A stretch of 64,000 bases of DNA from Pseudomonas asturiensis. GTDB taxonomy: Bacteria > Pseudomonadota > Gammaproteobacteria > Pseudomonadales > Pseudomonadaceae. A program made the position numbers and the translations under genes. A model generated the notes under the pieces. That model was given only the letters and a program-made list of their open reading frames with translations, had not been told where the DNA came from and ran no database searches. The stretch lies in assembly GCF_900143095.1 (NCBI RefSeq), contig NZ_FRDA01000001.1:381357-445356 (forward strand). Direction: 5' to 3'. Below are positions 47,401 through 57,313 of the stretch, in pieces; positions within the stretch are counted from its first letter, which is position 1, and every line of letters begins with the position of its first letter.

Positions 47401-47796
47401 CCGGCGCGTGCGTTGAGCGAACGACGTGCCAAGCACAGCCCGTTCAAGGATGTGAGCGGCGTGTTGCGATCTTTCGACTACGCTGCGGCCATGGCCGTGC
47501 GCAGCGCGCAGAGCGTGGATACCTCCGAGGAGGCCGCTGCCGCTCGTAAACGCGTCGCCAGTACCTATTTGTCCCAGGCCCGTGAGGCCTTCATCGAGGG
47601 GTATCGCGCTGCGACCACCGACATGGCTCATACCTGGAAAGATTCGAACGGGGAGGACGCCGCACTGGAACTGTTCACCCTGGAAAAAGCCGCTTATGAA
47701 GTAATCTACGAAGCCGAGAATCGCCCGAGCTGGCTGGCCGTGCCGTTGCAAGGCTTGCGTGGGTTGCTGCACCTGTCTGATGGAGAGCCAACATGA
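44470..47796 (+). CDS. treS: Trehalose synthase fused to maltokinase (TreS-Pep2)
   Basis: This bifunctional 1108-residue protein has two parts. TreS (about 1-540, GH13) interconverts trehalose and maltose; its nucleophile Asp lies in [11 protein letters not shown], its acid/base Glu in [12 protein letters not shown], and NHDEL follows. The maltokinase (about 560-1100) phosphorylates maltose with ATP to maltose-1-phosphate. It has the N-cap [17 protein letters not shown] and the kinase-like catalytic loop [11 protein letters not shown] followed by the metal-binding [11 protein letters not shown]. Substrate is thus passed straight to GlgE upstream. The fused form is common in pseudomonads, while mycobacteria use separate TreS and Pep2. 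ATG follows AAGGAG; the 3' end overlaps glgB by 4 bp. Confidence 0.96.
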   Translation: MARKPDDAAFIKDPLWYKDAVIYQVHVKSFYDSNNDGVGDFAGLIDKLDYIAELGVNTIWLLPFYPSPRRDDGYDISEYRDVHSDYGTMADARRFIAQAHKRGLRVITELVINHTSDQHPWFQKARNAKRGSKARDFYVWSDTDQKYEGTRIIFLDTEKSNWTWDPVAGQYFWHRFYSHQPDLNFDNPAVMDAVLEVMRFWLDMGIDGLRLDAIPYLIERDGTNNENLPETHQVLKRIRAEIDAHYPDRMLLAEANQWPEDTQLYFGDSKGPDGDECHMAFHFPLMPRMYMALAQEDRFPITDILRQTPEIPANCQWAIFLRNHDELTLEMVTDRERDYLWNYYAADRRARINLGIRRRLAPLVERDRRRVELLNSMLLSMPGTPTLYYGDEIGMGDNIYLGDRDGVRTPMQWSIDRNGGFSRADPASLVLPPIMDPMYGYQSVNVESQERDPHSLLNWNRRMLGVRKQQKAFGRGTLKMLSPSNRRILAYIREYTAPDGHHEIILCVANVSSAAQAAELELSAYAGTVPVEMLGGSAFPPIGQLSYLLTLPPYGFYWFLLASENQMPSWHVEPAQSMPDFPTLVLKKRLEELLDEPLRSTMENTSLSVYLPKRRWFAGKDKPIERVNIAYAVRFGDPDHPVLLNEIEVTAGEQTERYQLPFGLLPEEEISSALPQQLALARVRRGRQVGLITDAFTLETFIRAVIDGMQSDTVIPCDDGELRFEQTAQLAPLGLHNESEVRYLSAEQSNSSVVVGTALVLKMIRKVSAGTHPELEMGAYLTDAGYRNISPLLGSVVRVGHDGQPHLLMIAQGYLSNQGDAWEWTQNNLERAVRDEMAHGISGQEQHYNALLELADFSRSLGQRLGEMHQILAAPTDNADFAAEVTSREDGEASAKSVVAQMDRALHLLEQRKADLDADDQQLVDDLISKRQRIQQHVASLASRSVGGLRMRVHGDLHLGQVLVVKGDAYLIDFEGEPARALSERRAKHSPFKDVSGVLRSFDYAAAMAVRSAQSVDTSEEAAAARKRVASTYLSQAREAFIEGYRAATTDMAHTWKDSNGEDAALELFTLEKAAYEVIYEAENRPSWLAVPLQGLRGLLHLSDGEPT

Positions 47797-50027
47797 ATGC
47801 ACCTGACAAAACCGTTATACGTCGTCAGGCAATGCCCGCCGCAGTGGATATGGATGCGTTGATCCGTGCTGAACACCGTGACCCGTTTTCTATCCTTGGC
47901 CCTCATGGTGATGGTGGCAGTGGTCAGTTTGTCCGTGCCTACCTGCCGGGTGCCTTGAGTGTGCGCCTGCTCTCGCCGGAAGATGGTCGGGAGCTGGGTG
48001 AGCTTGAGATGAGCGAAGTCCCCGGTTTCTTTATTGGCCATCTGGATCACGTGCAGCCTTATCAGTTGAAGATCAACTGGGCGGGCGGTGAGCAGATCAC
48101 TGAAGACCCTTATAGCTATGGTCCGCTGCTGGGCGAGATGGATCTGTACCTGTTCGCCGAGGGCAATCACCGCGATTTGAGCAGCTGCATGGGGGCTCAA
48201 GTGACCTGCGTGGATGGCGTGGACGGGGTACGTTTTGCCGTCTGGGCACCCAATGCCCGACGGGTTTCGGTGGTCGGCAGCTTCAACAACTGGGACGGGC
48301 GTCGCCATCCGATGCGCTTGCGTCACCCCACGGGCGTCTGGGAAATTTTCGTTCCGCGCCTGCAACCCGGCGAGGTCTACAAATACGAAATCCTGGGTGC
48401 TCACGGCATTCTGCCGCTCAAGTGCGACCCTATGGCACTGGCAACTACGCTGCCACCCGACACCGCGTCCAAAGTCTCGGCACCGTTGCATTTCGCCTGG
48501 AATGACCATGACTGGCTGGAATCACGTGCCAGGCGTCATGACGTGTCTGCGCCTTTGTCGATCTACGAGCTTCACGCGGGCTCATGGCAGATGGAGCAGA
48601 ACGAGGAGGGTGACACGTGGCGTCAGTACAATTGGCGCGAGCTGGCGGATCGTCTGATTCCGTACATCAAGGAGCTGGGGTTCACTCACATCGAATTGAT
48701 GCCGATCATGGAACACCCGTTTGGGGGGTCGTGGGGTTATCAACTGCTGGCCCAGTTCGCGCCGACCGCTCGCTATGGGTCGCCTGAGGATTTTGCGGCC
48801 TTTGTGGACGCCTGCCATCAGGCGGAAATCGGCGTGATTCTGGATTGGGTACCTGCGCACTTTCCGACCGATACCCATGGCCTGGCACAGTTCGATGGCA
48901 CCGCACTTTATGAATATGCCGACCCTAAAGAGGGCTTCCATCAGGACTGGGATACGCTGATCTACAACCTGGGCCGTACCGAAGTTCATGGCTTCATGCT
49001 CGCGTCTGCGCTGCATTGGCTCAAGCATTACCACATCGACGGCTTGCGTGTGGATGCCGTGGCTTCGATGCTCTATCGCGATTACTCCCGCAAGGCGGGC
49101 GAGTGGGTGCCTAACCGTTTCGGCGGCCGCGAAAACCTTGAAGCCATCGACTTCCTGCGCCACCTGAACGATGTGGTTGCCATCGAAGCGCCGGGCACCA
49201 TGGTCATTGCCGAGGAATCTACGGCGTGGCCGGGCGTCAGTCAGCCGACCCAGCAAGGCGGCCTGGGCTTCAACTACAAGTGGAACATGGGATGGATGAA
49301 TGACTCGCTGCACTACATGGAACAGGATCCGATTCACCGTGGCCATCACCACGGCGAGCTGAGTTTCGGTCTTGTGTACGCTTGGTCCGAGCGTTTCATT
49401 CTGCCGATTTCCCACGATGAGGTGGTGCATGGCAAGCATTCGCTGATCGACAAGATGCCAGGTGATCGCTGGCAGAAGTTCGCCAACCTGCGTGCTTACC
49501 TGACGTTCATGTGGACGCATCCAGGCAAGAAACTGCTGTTCATGGGCTGCGAATTCGGCCAATGGCGTGAGTGGAACCATGACCAGCCACTGGACTGGTA
49601 TCTGCTCCAGTACGCAGATCACATTGGTGTGAAGCAATTGGTCAGCGATCTGAACCGCATCTACCGCGAGGAAAAGGCTCTGCATGAGCGTGATGCCGAG
49701 CCGATGGGTTTTCAGTGGTTGATTGGTGACGACAAGGCCAACAGCGTGTACGCGTACCTGCGCTGGAGCAAGGAGGGTGAGCCGCTGCTGGTGGTTGCCA
49801 ATATGACGCCGGTTCCACGTCTGGGTTATCGCGTCGGCGTGCCATTCGACGGCAAGTGGGTCGAGCTGCTCAACAGCGATGCCGAGATGTACGCGGGGTC
49901 GAACATGGGTAACGGCGGTGGGGTGGTTGCTGAAGACCAGCAGGCGCATGGTCAGCCCGTGTCGCTGAGCCTGGATCTGCCGCCTTTGGCGGTGTTGATT
50001 CTCAAGCCGGTCGGGCATCAGGACTGA
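47793..50027 (+). CDS. glgB: 1,4-alpha-glucan branching enzyme GlgB
   Basis: GlgB forms alpha-1,6 branches in the glucan made by GlgE. The 744-residue protein has the two N-terminal beta-sandwich modules of bacterial GlgB (N1 with [15 protein letters not shown], then CBM48 with [20 protein letters not shown]). The GH13 barrel has the nucleophile in [16 protein letters not shown], the acid/base in [16 protein letters not shown], and SHDEVVHGK. It is translationally coupled to treS (ATGA overlap). A long hairpin follows the operon. There is no ADP-glucose pathway gene in the cluster. Confidence 0.97.
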   Translation: MNAPDKTVIRRQAMPAAVDMDALIRAEHRDPFSILGPHGDGGSGQFVRAYLPGALSVRLLSPEDGRELGELEMSEVPGFFIGHLDHVQPYQLKINWAGGEQITEDPYSYGPLLGEMDLYLFAEGNHRDLSSCMGAQVTCVDGVDGVRFAVWAPNARRVSVVGSFNNWDGRRHPMRLRHPTGVWEIFVPRLQPGEVYKYEILGAHGILPLKCDPMALATTLPPDTASKVSAPLHFAWNDHDWLESRARRHDVSAPLSIYELHAGSWQMEQNEEGDTWRQYNWRELADRLIPYIKELGFTHIELMPIMEHPFGGSWGYQLLAQFAPTARYGSPEDFAAFVDACHQAEIGVILDWVPAHFPTDTHGLAQFDGTALYEYADPKEGFHQDWDTLIYNLGRTEVHGFMLASALHWLKHYHIDGLRVDAVASMLYRDYSRKAGEWVPNRFGGRENLEAIDFLRHLNDVVAIEAPGTMVIAEESTAWPGVSQPTQQGGLGFNYKWNMGWMNDSLHYMEQDPIHRGHHHGELSFGLVYAWSERFILPISHDEVVHGKHSLIDKMPGDRWQKFANLRAYLTFMWTHPGKKLLFMGCEFGQWREWNHDQPLDWYLLQYADHIGVKQLVSDLNRIYREEKALHERDAEPMGFQWLIGDDKANSVYAYLRWSKEGEPLLVVANMTPVPRLGYRVGVPFDGKWVELLNSDAEMYAGSNMGNGGGVVAEDQQAHGQPVSLSLDLPPLAVLILKPVGHQD

Positions 50028-50088
50028 AGATAATACTCGCGAGTTAGCCGGGCGTCCTTCGCTCGGTTATCAGTCTTGCGGCGGTTAT

Positions 50089-50122
50089 ACCCGTGTGGAA
50101 CGCGGCCGCTTTCCACACGGGT
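50089..50122. terminator. Terminator between glgB and the autotransporter gene
   Basis: ACCCGTGTGGAA and TTCCACACGGGT form a perfect 12-bp stem around a 10-nt GC loop, between two convergent genes. On the plus strand it is followed by GTTTTGC. It probably ends both transcripts. Confidence 0.75.
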
Positions 50123-50203
50123 GTTTTGCAGCATGATGCGGTTCTCTGTAGGGCAAGCATGCTTTCAAGCGGCTTTCACCCCGAACCGCTGGTGTCAAAC
50201 CGG

Positions 50204-52888
50204 TTACCAGTTCAACCTGAGACCCAGGCTGACCCCCGTTTCCTGCATGGCGTGATCATCCAGATCACGTGCGTAATCCACACTCAGGTAAACACCCAGC
50301 TCATTTGTAGGGCGCGCGACCATTCCAGCCCCCAGGCTTGCGGTTTTCGAATCGTGCTCTGTTCTGATCCGATCCGTCCCTTCATAGATAACCGTGTCGT
50401 GTCCATCCGCAGTACGCCATACATCCGCTGTCAGGTAGGGCTCGATGGGTACGCCTGCCGGTTCGTAGTGACCCTTGAAGCGCACGCCCAAGCGTCCTGT
50501 GTTGCGAGGCTGGTTATCGAATTCAAGAGACGAAATCCCGTCGTGCTGATCGTTAAGATCGACGCGTTGGTGAATGACCTGCACCTGCGGCTCTGCTACC
50601 CAATTGTCGTTTACGGGTATGGGGTAGCCTGCTTCGACGGACAGGCTCAGAACCTGCCCTTCGGTATCACTGTGCACGCCGCGCTCAGAGCGGGTGGAAC
50701 CGTCCAGGCGCGTGCCCATTGCCACCGCATCAATGTAACCGTCTTGGGTGCCGACAAGAGTCCAGTACGCGCCGATGCTGTCTCCCTGAAGGCTCAGTCG
50801 CCCTGTGCGGCTGTCCTCACGTCCGCCTGCGAAACCGTCGATACGTCCTTTCAATCGATTGTGTGCCACGAAGATGCCGACGCGCTGGTGTGTGCCATCG
50901 CCGGATTGCCCGGCAAACAGGTCGTGCCCGATCTGATAGCCCTCAAGAGATGCGTTCACGCTCGGGCTGACAGCGCCTGACCAGTGTTGCTTGAGGTCGC
51001 TGCCGAATACACGCGCCCAGCCTGCGGGAACCTCACCCTGTTGCGTCAGCAGACGTTGATCGCCCTGACGTTCGTGAAAGGTGCCCAGCGAAGACAGTGC
51101 AAGGACGGCAGCAGCAGGCGCGACTACGGAGTAGTTGGGGACTTCCTGTCGGTAGAGCGCAATGGGGGCCGCACCGCGTACGGGCTCTGGAAGACTTGGC
51201 GTGCCGATGGCCGGAACGGGCAGGGCGGCAGCCGGTTCGGGTGAGGGGGACGGGGCAGGTGGTACAGGCGGCGGCGCAGGGGGCGACACCGGGGGTGAAG
51301 GCGGCGTAATGGGCCCTGGCGGCGGGACTGATGGGGAGACGGGAGAAGGTTCGGGCTCTGGTGTCGGTGCGGGTGCTGGTGTTGGTGTTGGTGTCGGCGC
51401 TGGCTCGCTGGGCAGGCTGGCAATCGCAAGCGGGGGTGAAAGAACGGATGAGCGCAGGAACCAGCTATTCTCGCTGCCTGCCGTGGCGCCGCCCTTGAAC
51501 AGGTAATACTGGTACGCGCCGGCCGACAACGAATTCTGCAACGAGAATGCGGCATCATCGCTGGTCGCGCCTTGCGTAGCCTGTACCACTTCGATGCCGT
51601 TGCCTTGGGTCAGTGCACCCAAACCGCCAGTGTTGATGACACTCATACGGGTAGTGCCGCCGATGCGACCTTGCCTGACCACCAGTTTGTCAGTGGCAGA
51701 GGCATCGTCGGCCAATACCGACTGCAAGAGCAGTTGCCCATCAAGGCCCGTGTAATTGCCGTACACGGTCAACGTGTCTTGAGCGCCGCCCTTGCTGAGG
51801 TCGACAGTGCCTGCGTTGTTCAGCGTCACTGGCGTTGTATCGTTGAACGATGTGATCGTGCCTGATGCCGATGTAATCCGGCTGCTGGCATCGACGTTCA
51901 TGACTCCCGTCACGCTGCTGCTGTCACCCAGCGTGAAGGTACCTGCCAGATCCAGGTGTGATCCGTTGCTCACATTAACCGTTTCCCACTGCAGGTAGCG
52001 GGCAGGTACAGACGAGCGTGTGTTATCAAGTGTCAGGGTGTCGTTGCCCAAACCGCCTTCGAGCGTGCTGTTGTGGCTCAGGTAATACTCATTCAGGTTG
52101 TACAGGCTTGCGACGTCGTTTCCGTCGGCCATCAGGACACTGCCGCTCACGGTTCCGGCGTCCCGCCAGGTGAAGAGGTCGTTGCCAACGCTGGCCCTGA
52201 TGCCACCGAGGATTTCGCCACCACTGAGCGTCAGTCGGTCATCTCCACCACTGACACTGATCACGCCACCGATTCTGCCTCCCGACACGATAATGGTGTC
52301 TCGGCCAAAGCCTGTCACAAGGTTGCCGATGATGGTGCCGCCGGACAGCTCGAACAGGTTATTGTCCAGCTTCATGTCCACCCGGCCGATGCTGCCACCG
52401 GTCATGCGCGCCCGATCACCATCTTCGAACGCCCTGATGATGGTCCCGCCCGTCATGAGGAAGGTGTCGAGTCCGTCTCCCTGAGCCAGTGAGCCAATAC
52501 TGCCACCGCTCATGACGAAATCATCCGGTTCCGGCCCTTGGTTGACGTCGCCGTTGACGTTTCCCGCTGACAGTGTGAACCGGTCCGCGCCCCCGCCTTG
52601 ATTCACGTTGCCGGTGATACGGCCCGAGTTCATCTCCACACTGTCCTGGCCAGGACCGAACGTGACATTGCCGTTAACGGTGCCGCTGCCCTGTGGCGCA
52701 AACGTCAGTGTGTGGTTTGCGCCGAACCAGGTCACGGAACCGCTGCTGCCGCTGTCGCAGATCTGTGTGTCACTGGCGGTGCCAGGCACGAGGTCGCAAC
52801 TGCCATCGGCATGTGGAGAAACCATCGCCAGCAGTGCGACGGACAAGAGCTTGCCGCTGCAGCACAAGGTGAAATACTTGAGGGTCAT
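50204..52888 (-). CDS. Autotransporter with repeat-rich passenger and pertactin-type barrel
   Basis: This is a type V secretion protein of about 894 residues. It has a signal peptide (about 1-28, LLSVALLAMVSPHADG). A passenger (about 70-300) contains ten or so degenerate repeats of 18-21 residues with consensus DxhxhSGGxIxG, a likely beta-helix. A Pro-rich linker follows (about 495-565, PTPTPTPAPAPTPEPEPSP). Next is a pertactin-like hinge (ALYRQEVPNYSVVAPAAAV) and a C-terminal beta-barrel of about 270 residues ending GVSLGLRLNW. No catalytic triad or RGD was seen, so adhesion or surface structure is the likely role. The ATG at 52888 is chosen for its signal sequence; the frame is open to 53023. 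Upstream, 52889-53138 is non-coding. Confidence 0.9.
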   Translation of the reverse strand: MTLKYFTLCCSGKLLSVALLAMVSPHADGSCDLVPGTASDTQICDSGSSGSVTWFGANHTLTFAPQGSGTVNGNVTFGPGQDSVEMNSGRITGNVNQGGGADRFTLSAGNVNGDVNQGPEPDDFVMSGGSIGSLAQGDGLDTFLMTGGTIIRAFEDGDRARMTGGSIGRVDMKLDNNLFELSGGTIIGNLVTGFGRDTIIVSGGRIGGVISVSGGDDRLTLSGGEILGGIRASVGNDLFTWRDAGTVSGSVLMADGNDVASLYNLNEYYLSHNSTLEGGLGNDTLTLDNTRSSVPARYLQWETVNVSNGSHLDLAGTFTLGDSSSVTGVMNVDASSRITSASGTITSFNDTTPVTLNNAGTVDLSKGGAQDTLTVYGNYTGLDGQLLLQSVLADDASATDKLVVRQGRIGGTTRMSVINTGGLGALTQGNGIEVVQATQGATSDDAAFSLQNSLSAGAYQYYLFKGGATAGSENSWFLRSSVLSPPLAIASLPSEPAPTPTPTPAPAPTPEPEPSPVSPSVPPPGPITPPSPPVSPPAPPPVPPAPSPSPEPAAALPVPAIGTPSLPEPVRGAAPIALYRQEVPNYSVVAPAAAVLALSSLGTFHERQGDQRLLTQQGEVPAGWARVFGSDLKQHWSGAVSPSVNASLEGYQIGHDLFAGQSGDGTHQRVGIFVAHNRLKGRIDGFAGGREDSRTGRLSLQGDSIGAYWTLVGTQDGYIDAVAMGTRLDGSTRSERGVHSDTEGQVLSLSVEAGYPIPVNDNWVAEPQVQVIHQRVDLNDQHDGISSLEFDNQPRNTGRLGVRFKGHYEPAGVPIEPYLTADVWRTADGHDTVIYEGTDRIRTEHDSKTASLGAGMVARPTNELGVYLSVDYARDLDDHAMQETGVSLGLRLNW

Positions 52889-53120
52889 GACCGCGCTCCC
52901 TGTGAGGTGGTCAGGGAGGCAATTAAAGGTTGCGTGATACGTGCCCGACTGCCACGCCAGAAACGTCGCGTTGAGAGTGGCGACGACTGTTATGCCAGCC
53001 CGATAGAAGGCCCGCAGCATCAAGTCAAGAAGGGATCCTACGGTGCGTCAAGAAGTTGACCGACCGGCGGCGCAGGTAATGACCGATCAGGCAACCCTTG
53101 GAACAAGAAGGGAAAAGCTT

Positions 53121-53146
53121 AGACCTGAATGGCAGGGTTCAGGTCT
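53121..53146 (-). terminator. Terminator overlapping the end of the MFS gene
   Basis: AGACCTGAA and TTCAGGTCT form a perfect 9-bp stem with an 8-nt loop. One arm overlaps the MFS stop codon; the minus-strand tail is AAGCTTTTCCC. Confidence 0.6.
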
Positions 53147-54344
53147 GCAGGCGGGCGCGACGAGCCAGCCAGAGTGTCAGCAGCAATGCACTGACCGAAA
53201 GCAGCGAGGCATAGAAAAATATCCAGTCATAGCCTTGGCCAAGTGCAATGGCCCCCATGACCGGACCGGCAATCGCCAGCGCCAGATCGAAGAACACCGC
53301 GTATGCGCTCAGCCCTGCGCCTCGGCTGGGTGTTGGCACGCTTTTGATCGCTTCTACGCCCAGCGCCGGGTAGACCAGCGACAGGCCGATACCTGTCAAT
53401 CCAGCACCAGCCAACGCAAAGGCGCTGTTCGGCGAGAGCCAGAGCAACACCAGCCCGCAGGTCTCCACCGCCATGCACAGGATGGCAGCGTTGAACCCGC
53501 CCAGACGATTGATGGCCCCGATGAACAGCAGACGGGCAAGGATGAAGCATACCCCGAACATACTCAGGCAGTAAGCCGCGCCTTCCCACCCGCGGCTCAG
53601 GTAGAAGAGGGTAATGAAGGTGGTGAGGGTGCCGTAGCCAATCGACGACAATGTCAGCCCCAGGCCGTAGGGCGCGACGCGCCCGAACACCGACCAGTAC
53701 GGCAGGCGCTTGCCGGGAATGACAGGCACTGACGGCTTGTTGCGAATCAACCAGAGCGCCAGGCCTGCCATTGCCATCAGCGCGACACCCAGGCTGTTGA
53801 AGCCGATGACATCAATGACGACTACGCCCAGCGGCGCGCCGATGGCAATGGCGCCGTAGGAGGCGATACCGTTCCAGGAAATCGAGCGCGCAGTGTGTTC
53901 CGGTCCCACTTTACCGATGCACCAACTGATGGTGCCGACACCAATCAGTCCTTGGGACACACCGAGAAACAGGCGAGCCAGAATCAGGATCGACAGGCTC
54001 ACCGTCGCAAAATCCTGAAGCAGGGTGGCCAACAAGGTCATCGCGCCACTGACACCGATACCCCACAGCCCAATGACGATCGAACGCTTGCTGCCCAGCG
54101 TGTCGGTGGCCCGTCCGGCAAATGGGCGGCTGAGCAGGGTGGCAAGGTATTGCGATGCAATGGCCAGACCTGCAATGAGCGGGCTGAAGCCCAACTGATC
54201 ATGCACATAGCCAGGCAGTACGGCGATAGGCAAGCCGATGCACAGGAAGGCCACGAAGGTATAGAAAACGATGGAGACGATTTGCAGCGTGATCGTCGTC
54301 GAACCGGGCTGGGCGACAGGTTGTTCTGGTGTGGCGGCAGACAT
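53139..54344 (-). CDS. Major facilitator superfamily transporter
   Basis: This 401-residue, twelve-helix MFS protein has the loop 2-3 motif AGRATDTLGSKRSIVIGLWG (about residues 75-95) and ILARLFLGVSQGLIGVG in helix 4. It resembles the YhhS/YfcJ (UPF0226) group, drug or metabolite exporters without a firm substrate. The ATG at 54344 gives a short polar N terminus (MSAATPEQPVAQPGS); longer frames to 54413 lie in the divergent promoter region. It is divergent from a secreted lactonase-fold gene across 165 bp, and functional linkage is unknown. Confidence 0.88.
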   Translation of the reverse strand: MSAATPEQPVAQPGSTTITLQIVSIVFYTFVAFLCIGLPIAVLPGYVHDQLGFSPLIAGLAIASQYLATLLSRPFAGRATDTLGSKRSIVIGLWGIGVSGAMTLLATLLQDFATVSLSILILARLFLGVSQGLIGVGTISWCIGKVGPEHTARSISWNGIASYGAIAIGAPLGVVVIDVIGFNSLGVALMAMAGLALWLIRNKPSVPVIPGKRLPYWSVFGRVAPYGLGLTLSSIGYGTLTTFITLFYLSRGWEGAAYCLSMFGVCFILARLLFIGAINRLGGFNAAILCMAVETCGLVLLWLSPNSAFALAGAGLTGIGLSLVYPALGVEAIKSVPTPSRGAGLSAYAVFFDLALAIAGPVMGAIALGQGYDWIFFYASLLSVSALLLTLWLARRARLQT

Positions 54345-54490
54345 TGGGCTCGTTCGCTGGCAGGCGGTGGGAGTGACCTCATCATGGCCCGCACCGGGAT
54401 CAAATGAAAGCACGCTATCGTTTTACAGATCACTTTGAAAGGGTGGTTGCCGATACGTCGGTATAGTCATAGGATGACTGATCACAACAC

Positions 54491-54501
54491 AATAACAAAA
54501 A
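54491..54501 (+). promoter_or_regulatory. Hfq/Crc catabolite-activity motif at the lactonase leader
   Basis: AATAACAAAAA contains two overlapping AAnAAnAA motifs (AATAACAA and AACAAAAA) that run into the AAGGG Shine-Dalgarno, 9-19 nt before the ATG at 54510. By analogy with known Hfq/Crc targets this gene is a candidate for catabolite repression. Confidence 0.5.
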
Positions 54502-54509
54502 GGGTTCAC

Positions 54510-55643
54510 ATGAAGAAAATCCTCCTCATGGCCGCTGCTGTCGGCTGCTCATTCGGTCTGCCTGTTCAGGCATCAACGTTCGCTTACATCTCAAGCCCTG
54601 GAGACGGCCTGATCTCGCAGTATCAGCTGAATGACGCCAGTGGCGCACTCAGCCTCATCGAGCAGACCAAGGCGGGTGATCAAGTCAACCCGATGGCGAT
54701 CACCCCAGACGGCAAGGCGTTGTTTGCGGCCTTGCGCGTCAAGCCTTACCAAGTCGTCAGCTACAGCATCGAACCCGGTACAGGGCACTTGAAGCCATTG
54801 GCTCAGGCGCCGTTGGCGGAAAGCCTGGCCTACCTGTCCACCGATCGCAGTGGTCGCTTTCTCCTGGGCGCCTCCTATGGCGCCGATTTGCTGAGCGTCC
54901 AGCCCATCGACGCCCAGCATCGCCCCAGCGACAGCATTCTGACCTACAAGACCGGCATGCATGCCCACTCGGTGCGCACCGACCCGAGCAACCGGTTCGT
55001 GTACGCAGGCAACCTGGGCGTTGACCGCGTTCTGCAATACAAGCTGCAACCCAAGGACGGCACCTTGGTGCCCATTGGCGAGGGCTACGTCACGGTTCCC
55101 GAGAACACCGGACCACGCCATCTGGCTTTCTCGCCGAACGGCAAGTTTCTGTACGTCGTGGGGGAGATGAGCGGCACCGTGACTGCCTTTTCGATCAACG
55201 ACAAGACCGGCGGGTTAACGCCGGTCAATCACGCGAACGGTATTCCCGAGCGTTTGAAGCTGGCACCGGGTCAGGTGCGTGACGCACGCAACAATGACCT
55301 CAAGGACGATCCGACACCGCGCATCTGGGCGGCCGATGTGCGGATCTCGCCGGACGGCAAGTGGCTGTTTACCAGCGAGCGCACCACCAGCAGCGTGTCG
55401 GTGTTCAAGGTCGAGCCGGCCAGTGGCAAGGTGACGTTCATCGAGAATTACCCGGTTCAAGAGAAGCAGCCGCGCAACATCGCAGTGTCACCGAACGGGC
55501 GATGGTTGCTGGTGACCGGAGAGAAGAGCGAGACGGTTGGCAGCTACAGCATCGCGGCCGACGGTGCGTTGAAGCGGGTCGGTGAGGCGCCATCAGGCAA
55601 GGGTGCGCTGTGGATCGAAATGCTCAGTCAGCCGGCGCAGTAA
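54510..55643 (+). CDS. Secreted lactonase-family beta-propeller (Pgl-like)
   Basis: This 377-residue protein of the 6-phosphogluconolactonase/muconate-cycloisomerase-like seven-bladed propeller family carries a Sec signal peptide (MKKILLMAAAVGCSFGLPVQA). It should therefore be periplasmic or secreted. Blade repeats recur about every 50 residues: QVNPMAITPDGKALFAA, AHSVRTDPSNRFVYAGN, PRHLAFSPNGKFLYVVGE, WAADVRISPDGKWLFTSE, PRNIAVSPNGRWLLVTGE. The cytosolic Pgl role is unlikely because of the signal peptide; a periplasmic sugar lactone is the more likely substrate. The ATG at 54510 follows AAGGG. Its leader has an Hfq/Crc-type motif. Confidence 0.88.
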   Translation: MKKILLMAAAVGCSFGLPVQASTFAYISSPGDGLISQYQLNDASGALSLIEQTKAGDQVNPMAITPDGKALFAALRVKPYQVVSYSIEPGTGHLKPLAQAPLAESLAYLSTDRSGRFLLGASYGADLLSVQPIDAQHRPSDSILTYKTGMHAHSVRTDPSNRFVYAGNLGVDRVLQYKLQPKDGTLVPIGEGYVTVPENTGPRHLAFSPNGKFLYVVGEMSGTVTAFSINDKTGGLTPVNHANGIPERLKLAPGQVRDARNNDLKDDPTPRIWAADVRISPDGKWLFTSERTTSSVSVFKVEPASGKVTFIENYPVQEKQPRNIAVSPNGRWLLVTGEKSETVGSYSIAADGALKRVGEAPSGKGALWIEMLSQPAQ

Positions 55644-55661
55644 TCGGGGCTTCATAACGTA

Positions 55662-55688
55662 AAAACCCTGCCGCAAGGGCAGGGTTTT
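55662..55688. terminator. Bidirectional terminator between lactonase gene and ybiT
   Basis: AAAACCCTGCC-GCAAG-GGCAGGGTTTT is a perfect 11-bp stem with A-run and T-run flanks, placed between convergent genes. Confidence 0.9.
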
Positions 55689-55723
55689 CAAATACCGCGC
55701 GAGTGTGACGCTAAGCGTGCTGC

Positions 55724-57313
55724 TTAGAACGTCACGCCCTGACTGCGCAGGTAGTCATCGTATGTACCGCTGAAGTCGATCACGCCGCTTGGGCTCAGCT
55801 CGATGATGCGTGTGGCCAGCGAGGACACGAATTCACGGTCGTGGCTGACGAATACCAGTGTGCCCGGGTAGTTTTCCAGAGCGAGGTTGAGCGCCTCGAT
55901 GGATTCCATGTCCAGGTGGTTGGTAGGTTCGTCCATCACCAGTACGTTCGGCTTTTGCAGGATCAGTTTGCCGAACAGCATACGACCCTGTTCACCCCCG
56001 GAAATCACCTTGACCGACTTGAGGATCTCGTCGTTGGAGAACAGCATGCGGCCCAGTGTGCCGCGAACCAGCTGCTCGCCACCTTGAGTCCACTGACCCA
56101 TCCAGTCGAAGAGGGTGCTGTCGTCTTCGAAATCGTGGGCGTGGTCCTGAGCGTAGTAACCGATCTCCGCCGACTCGGTCCATTTGACCGAGCCTGCATC
56201 CGGCTGCAGCTCGTTGACCAGTGTGCGCAGCAGCGTGGTCTTGCCGATGCCGTTTGGCCCGATGATCGCCACACGCTCACCGGCTTCAACGGTGAAGCTG
56301 AAGTCCTTGAACAGCGGCACGCCTTCAAAGCCCTTGGCCATACGCTCGACCACGACCGCCTGGCGATGCAGCTTTTTGGTCTGCTCGAAGCGGATGAACG
56401 GGCTGACGCGGCTGGACGGTTTGACTTCGGCCAGCTGGATCTTGTCGATCTGCTTGGCGCGGGAAGTCGCCTGTTTGGCTTTCGAGGCGTTGGCGGAGAA
56501 GCGGCTGACGAAAGACTGCAGTTCGGAGATTTGCGCTTTCTTCTTGGCGTTGTCGGACAGCAGTTGCTCGCGGGACTGGGTCGCCACGGTCATGTATTCG
56601 TCGTAGTTGCCCGGGAACAGACGCAGCTCGCCGTAATCCAGGTCAGCCATGTGGGTGCACACGCTGTTCAGGAAGTGACGGTCGTGGGAGATAATGATCA
56701 TCAGGCTGTTACGCTGGGTCAGGATGTTTTCCAGCCAGCGAATGGTATTGATGTCCAGGTGGTTGGTCGGTTCGTCGAGCAACAGCACTTCCGGATCGGA
56801 GAACAGTGCCTGAGCCAGCAGCACGCGCAGCTTCCAGCCTGGCGAGACTTCACTCATCGGGCCGTTGTGCTGCTCGATGCCGATACCCAGACCCAGCAGC
56901 AGTTCACCGGCGCGGGACTCGGCGGTGTAGCCGTCCATTTCCGCGAACTCGGTTTCCAGCTCGGCTACGGCCATGCCGTCGTCTTCGCTCATTTCCGGCA
57001 ACGAGTAGATGCGGTCGCGCTCGGCCTTTACCTTCCACAGCTCTTCATGACCCATGATCACGGTGTCGAGCACGGTGAATTCTTCGTAGGCGAACTGATC
57101 CTGGCGCAGCTTACCCAGACGCACGTTCGGTTCCAGCATCACCTGACCACCCGAAGGCTCGAGATCGCCGCCCAGGATTTTCATGAACGTGGATTTACCG
57201 CAGCCGTTCGCGCCGATCAGGCCGTAACGGTTACCGGCACCAAACTTGACCGAGACGTTCTCGAACAGAGGCTTGGGACCGAACTGCATCGTAATGTTAG
57301 CTGTGGAGATCAA
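55724..57313 (-). CDS. ybiT: ABC-F family ATPase YbiT
   Basis: YbiT is a soluble ABC-F protein acting on ribosomes (a translation factor, not a transporter). The 529-residue protein has two ABC domains. The first has Walker [10 protein letters not shown], a variant signature VSPGWK and Walker [13 protein letters not shown]. The second has [16 protein letters not shown] and [12 protein letters not shown]. The P-site-tRNA interaction linker between them is rich in Lys and Arg ([20 protein letters not shown], about 285-305). The N terminus ([19 protein letters not shown]) aligns with E. coli YbiT; the start is TTG, immediately preceded by an in-frame TAA, so no longer form exists. Confidence 0.93.
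   Translation of the reverse strand: MISTANITMQFGPKPLFENVSVKFGAGNRYGLIGANGCGKSTFMKILGGDLEPSGGQVMLEPNVRLGKLRQDQFAYEEFTVLDTVIMGHEELWKVKAERDRIYSLPEMSEDDGMAVAELETEFAEMDGYTAESRAGELLLGLGIGIEQHNGPMSEVSPGWKLRVLLAQALFSDPEVLLLDEPTNHLDINTIRWLENILTQRNSLMIIISHDRHFLNSVCTHMADLDYGELRLFPGNYDEYMTVATQSREQLLSDNAKKKAQISELQSFVSRFSANASKAKQATSRAKQIDKIQLAEVKPSSRVSPFIRFEQTKKLHRQAVVVERMAKGFEGVPLFKDFSFTVEAGERVAIIGPNGIGKTTLLRTLVNELQPDAGSVKWTESAEIGYYAQDHAHDFEDDSTLFDWMGQWTQGGEQLVRGTLGRMLFSNDEILKSVKVISGGEQGRMLFGKLILQKPNVLVMDEPTNHLDMESIEALNLALENYPGTLVFVSHDREFVSSLATRIIELSPSGVIDFSGTYDDYLRSQGVTF

Noticed and set aside
52931..52946. Sigma-54-like sequence upstream of the autotransporter (minus strand)
   Set aside because: GG and GC spacing fits, but the -12 element reads ACGCA instead of TTGCA; too weak to call.
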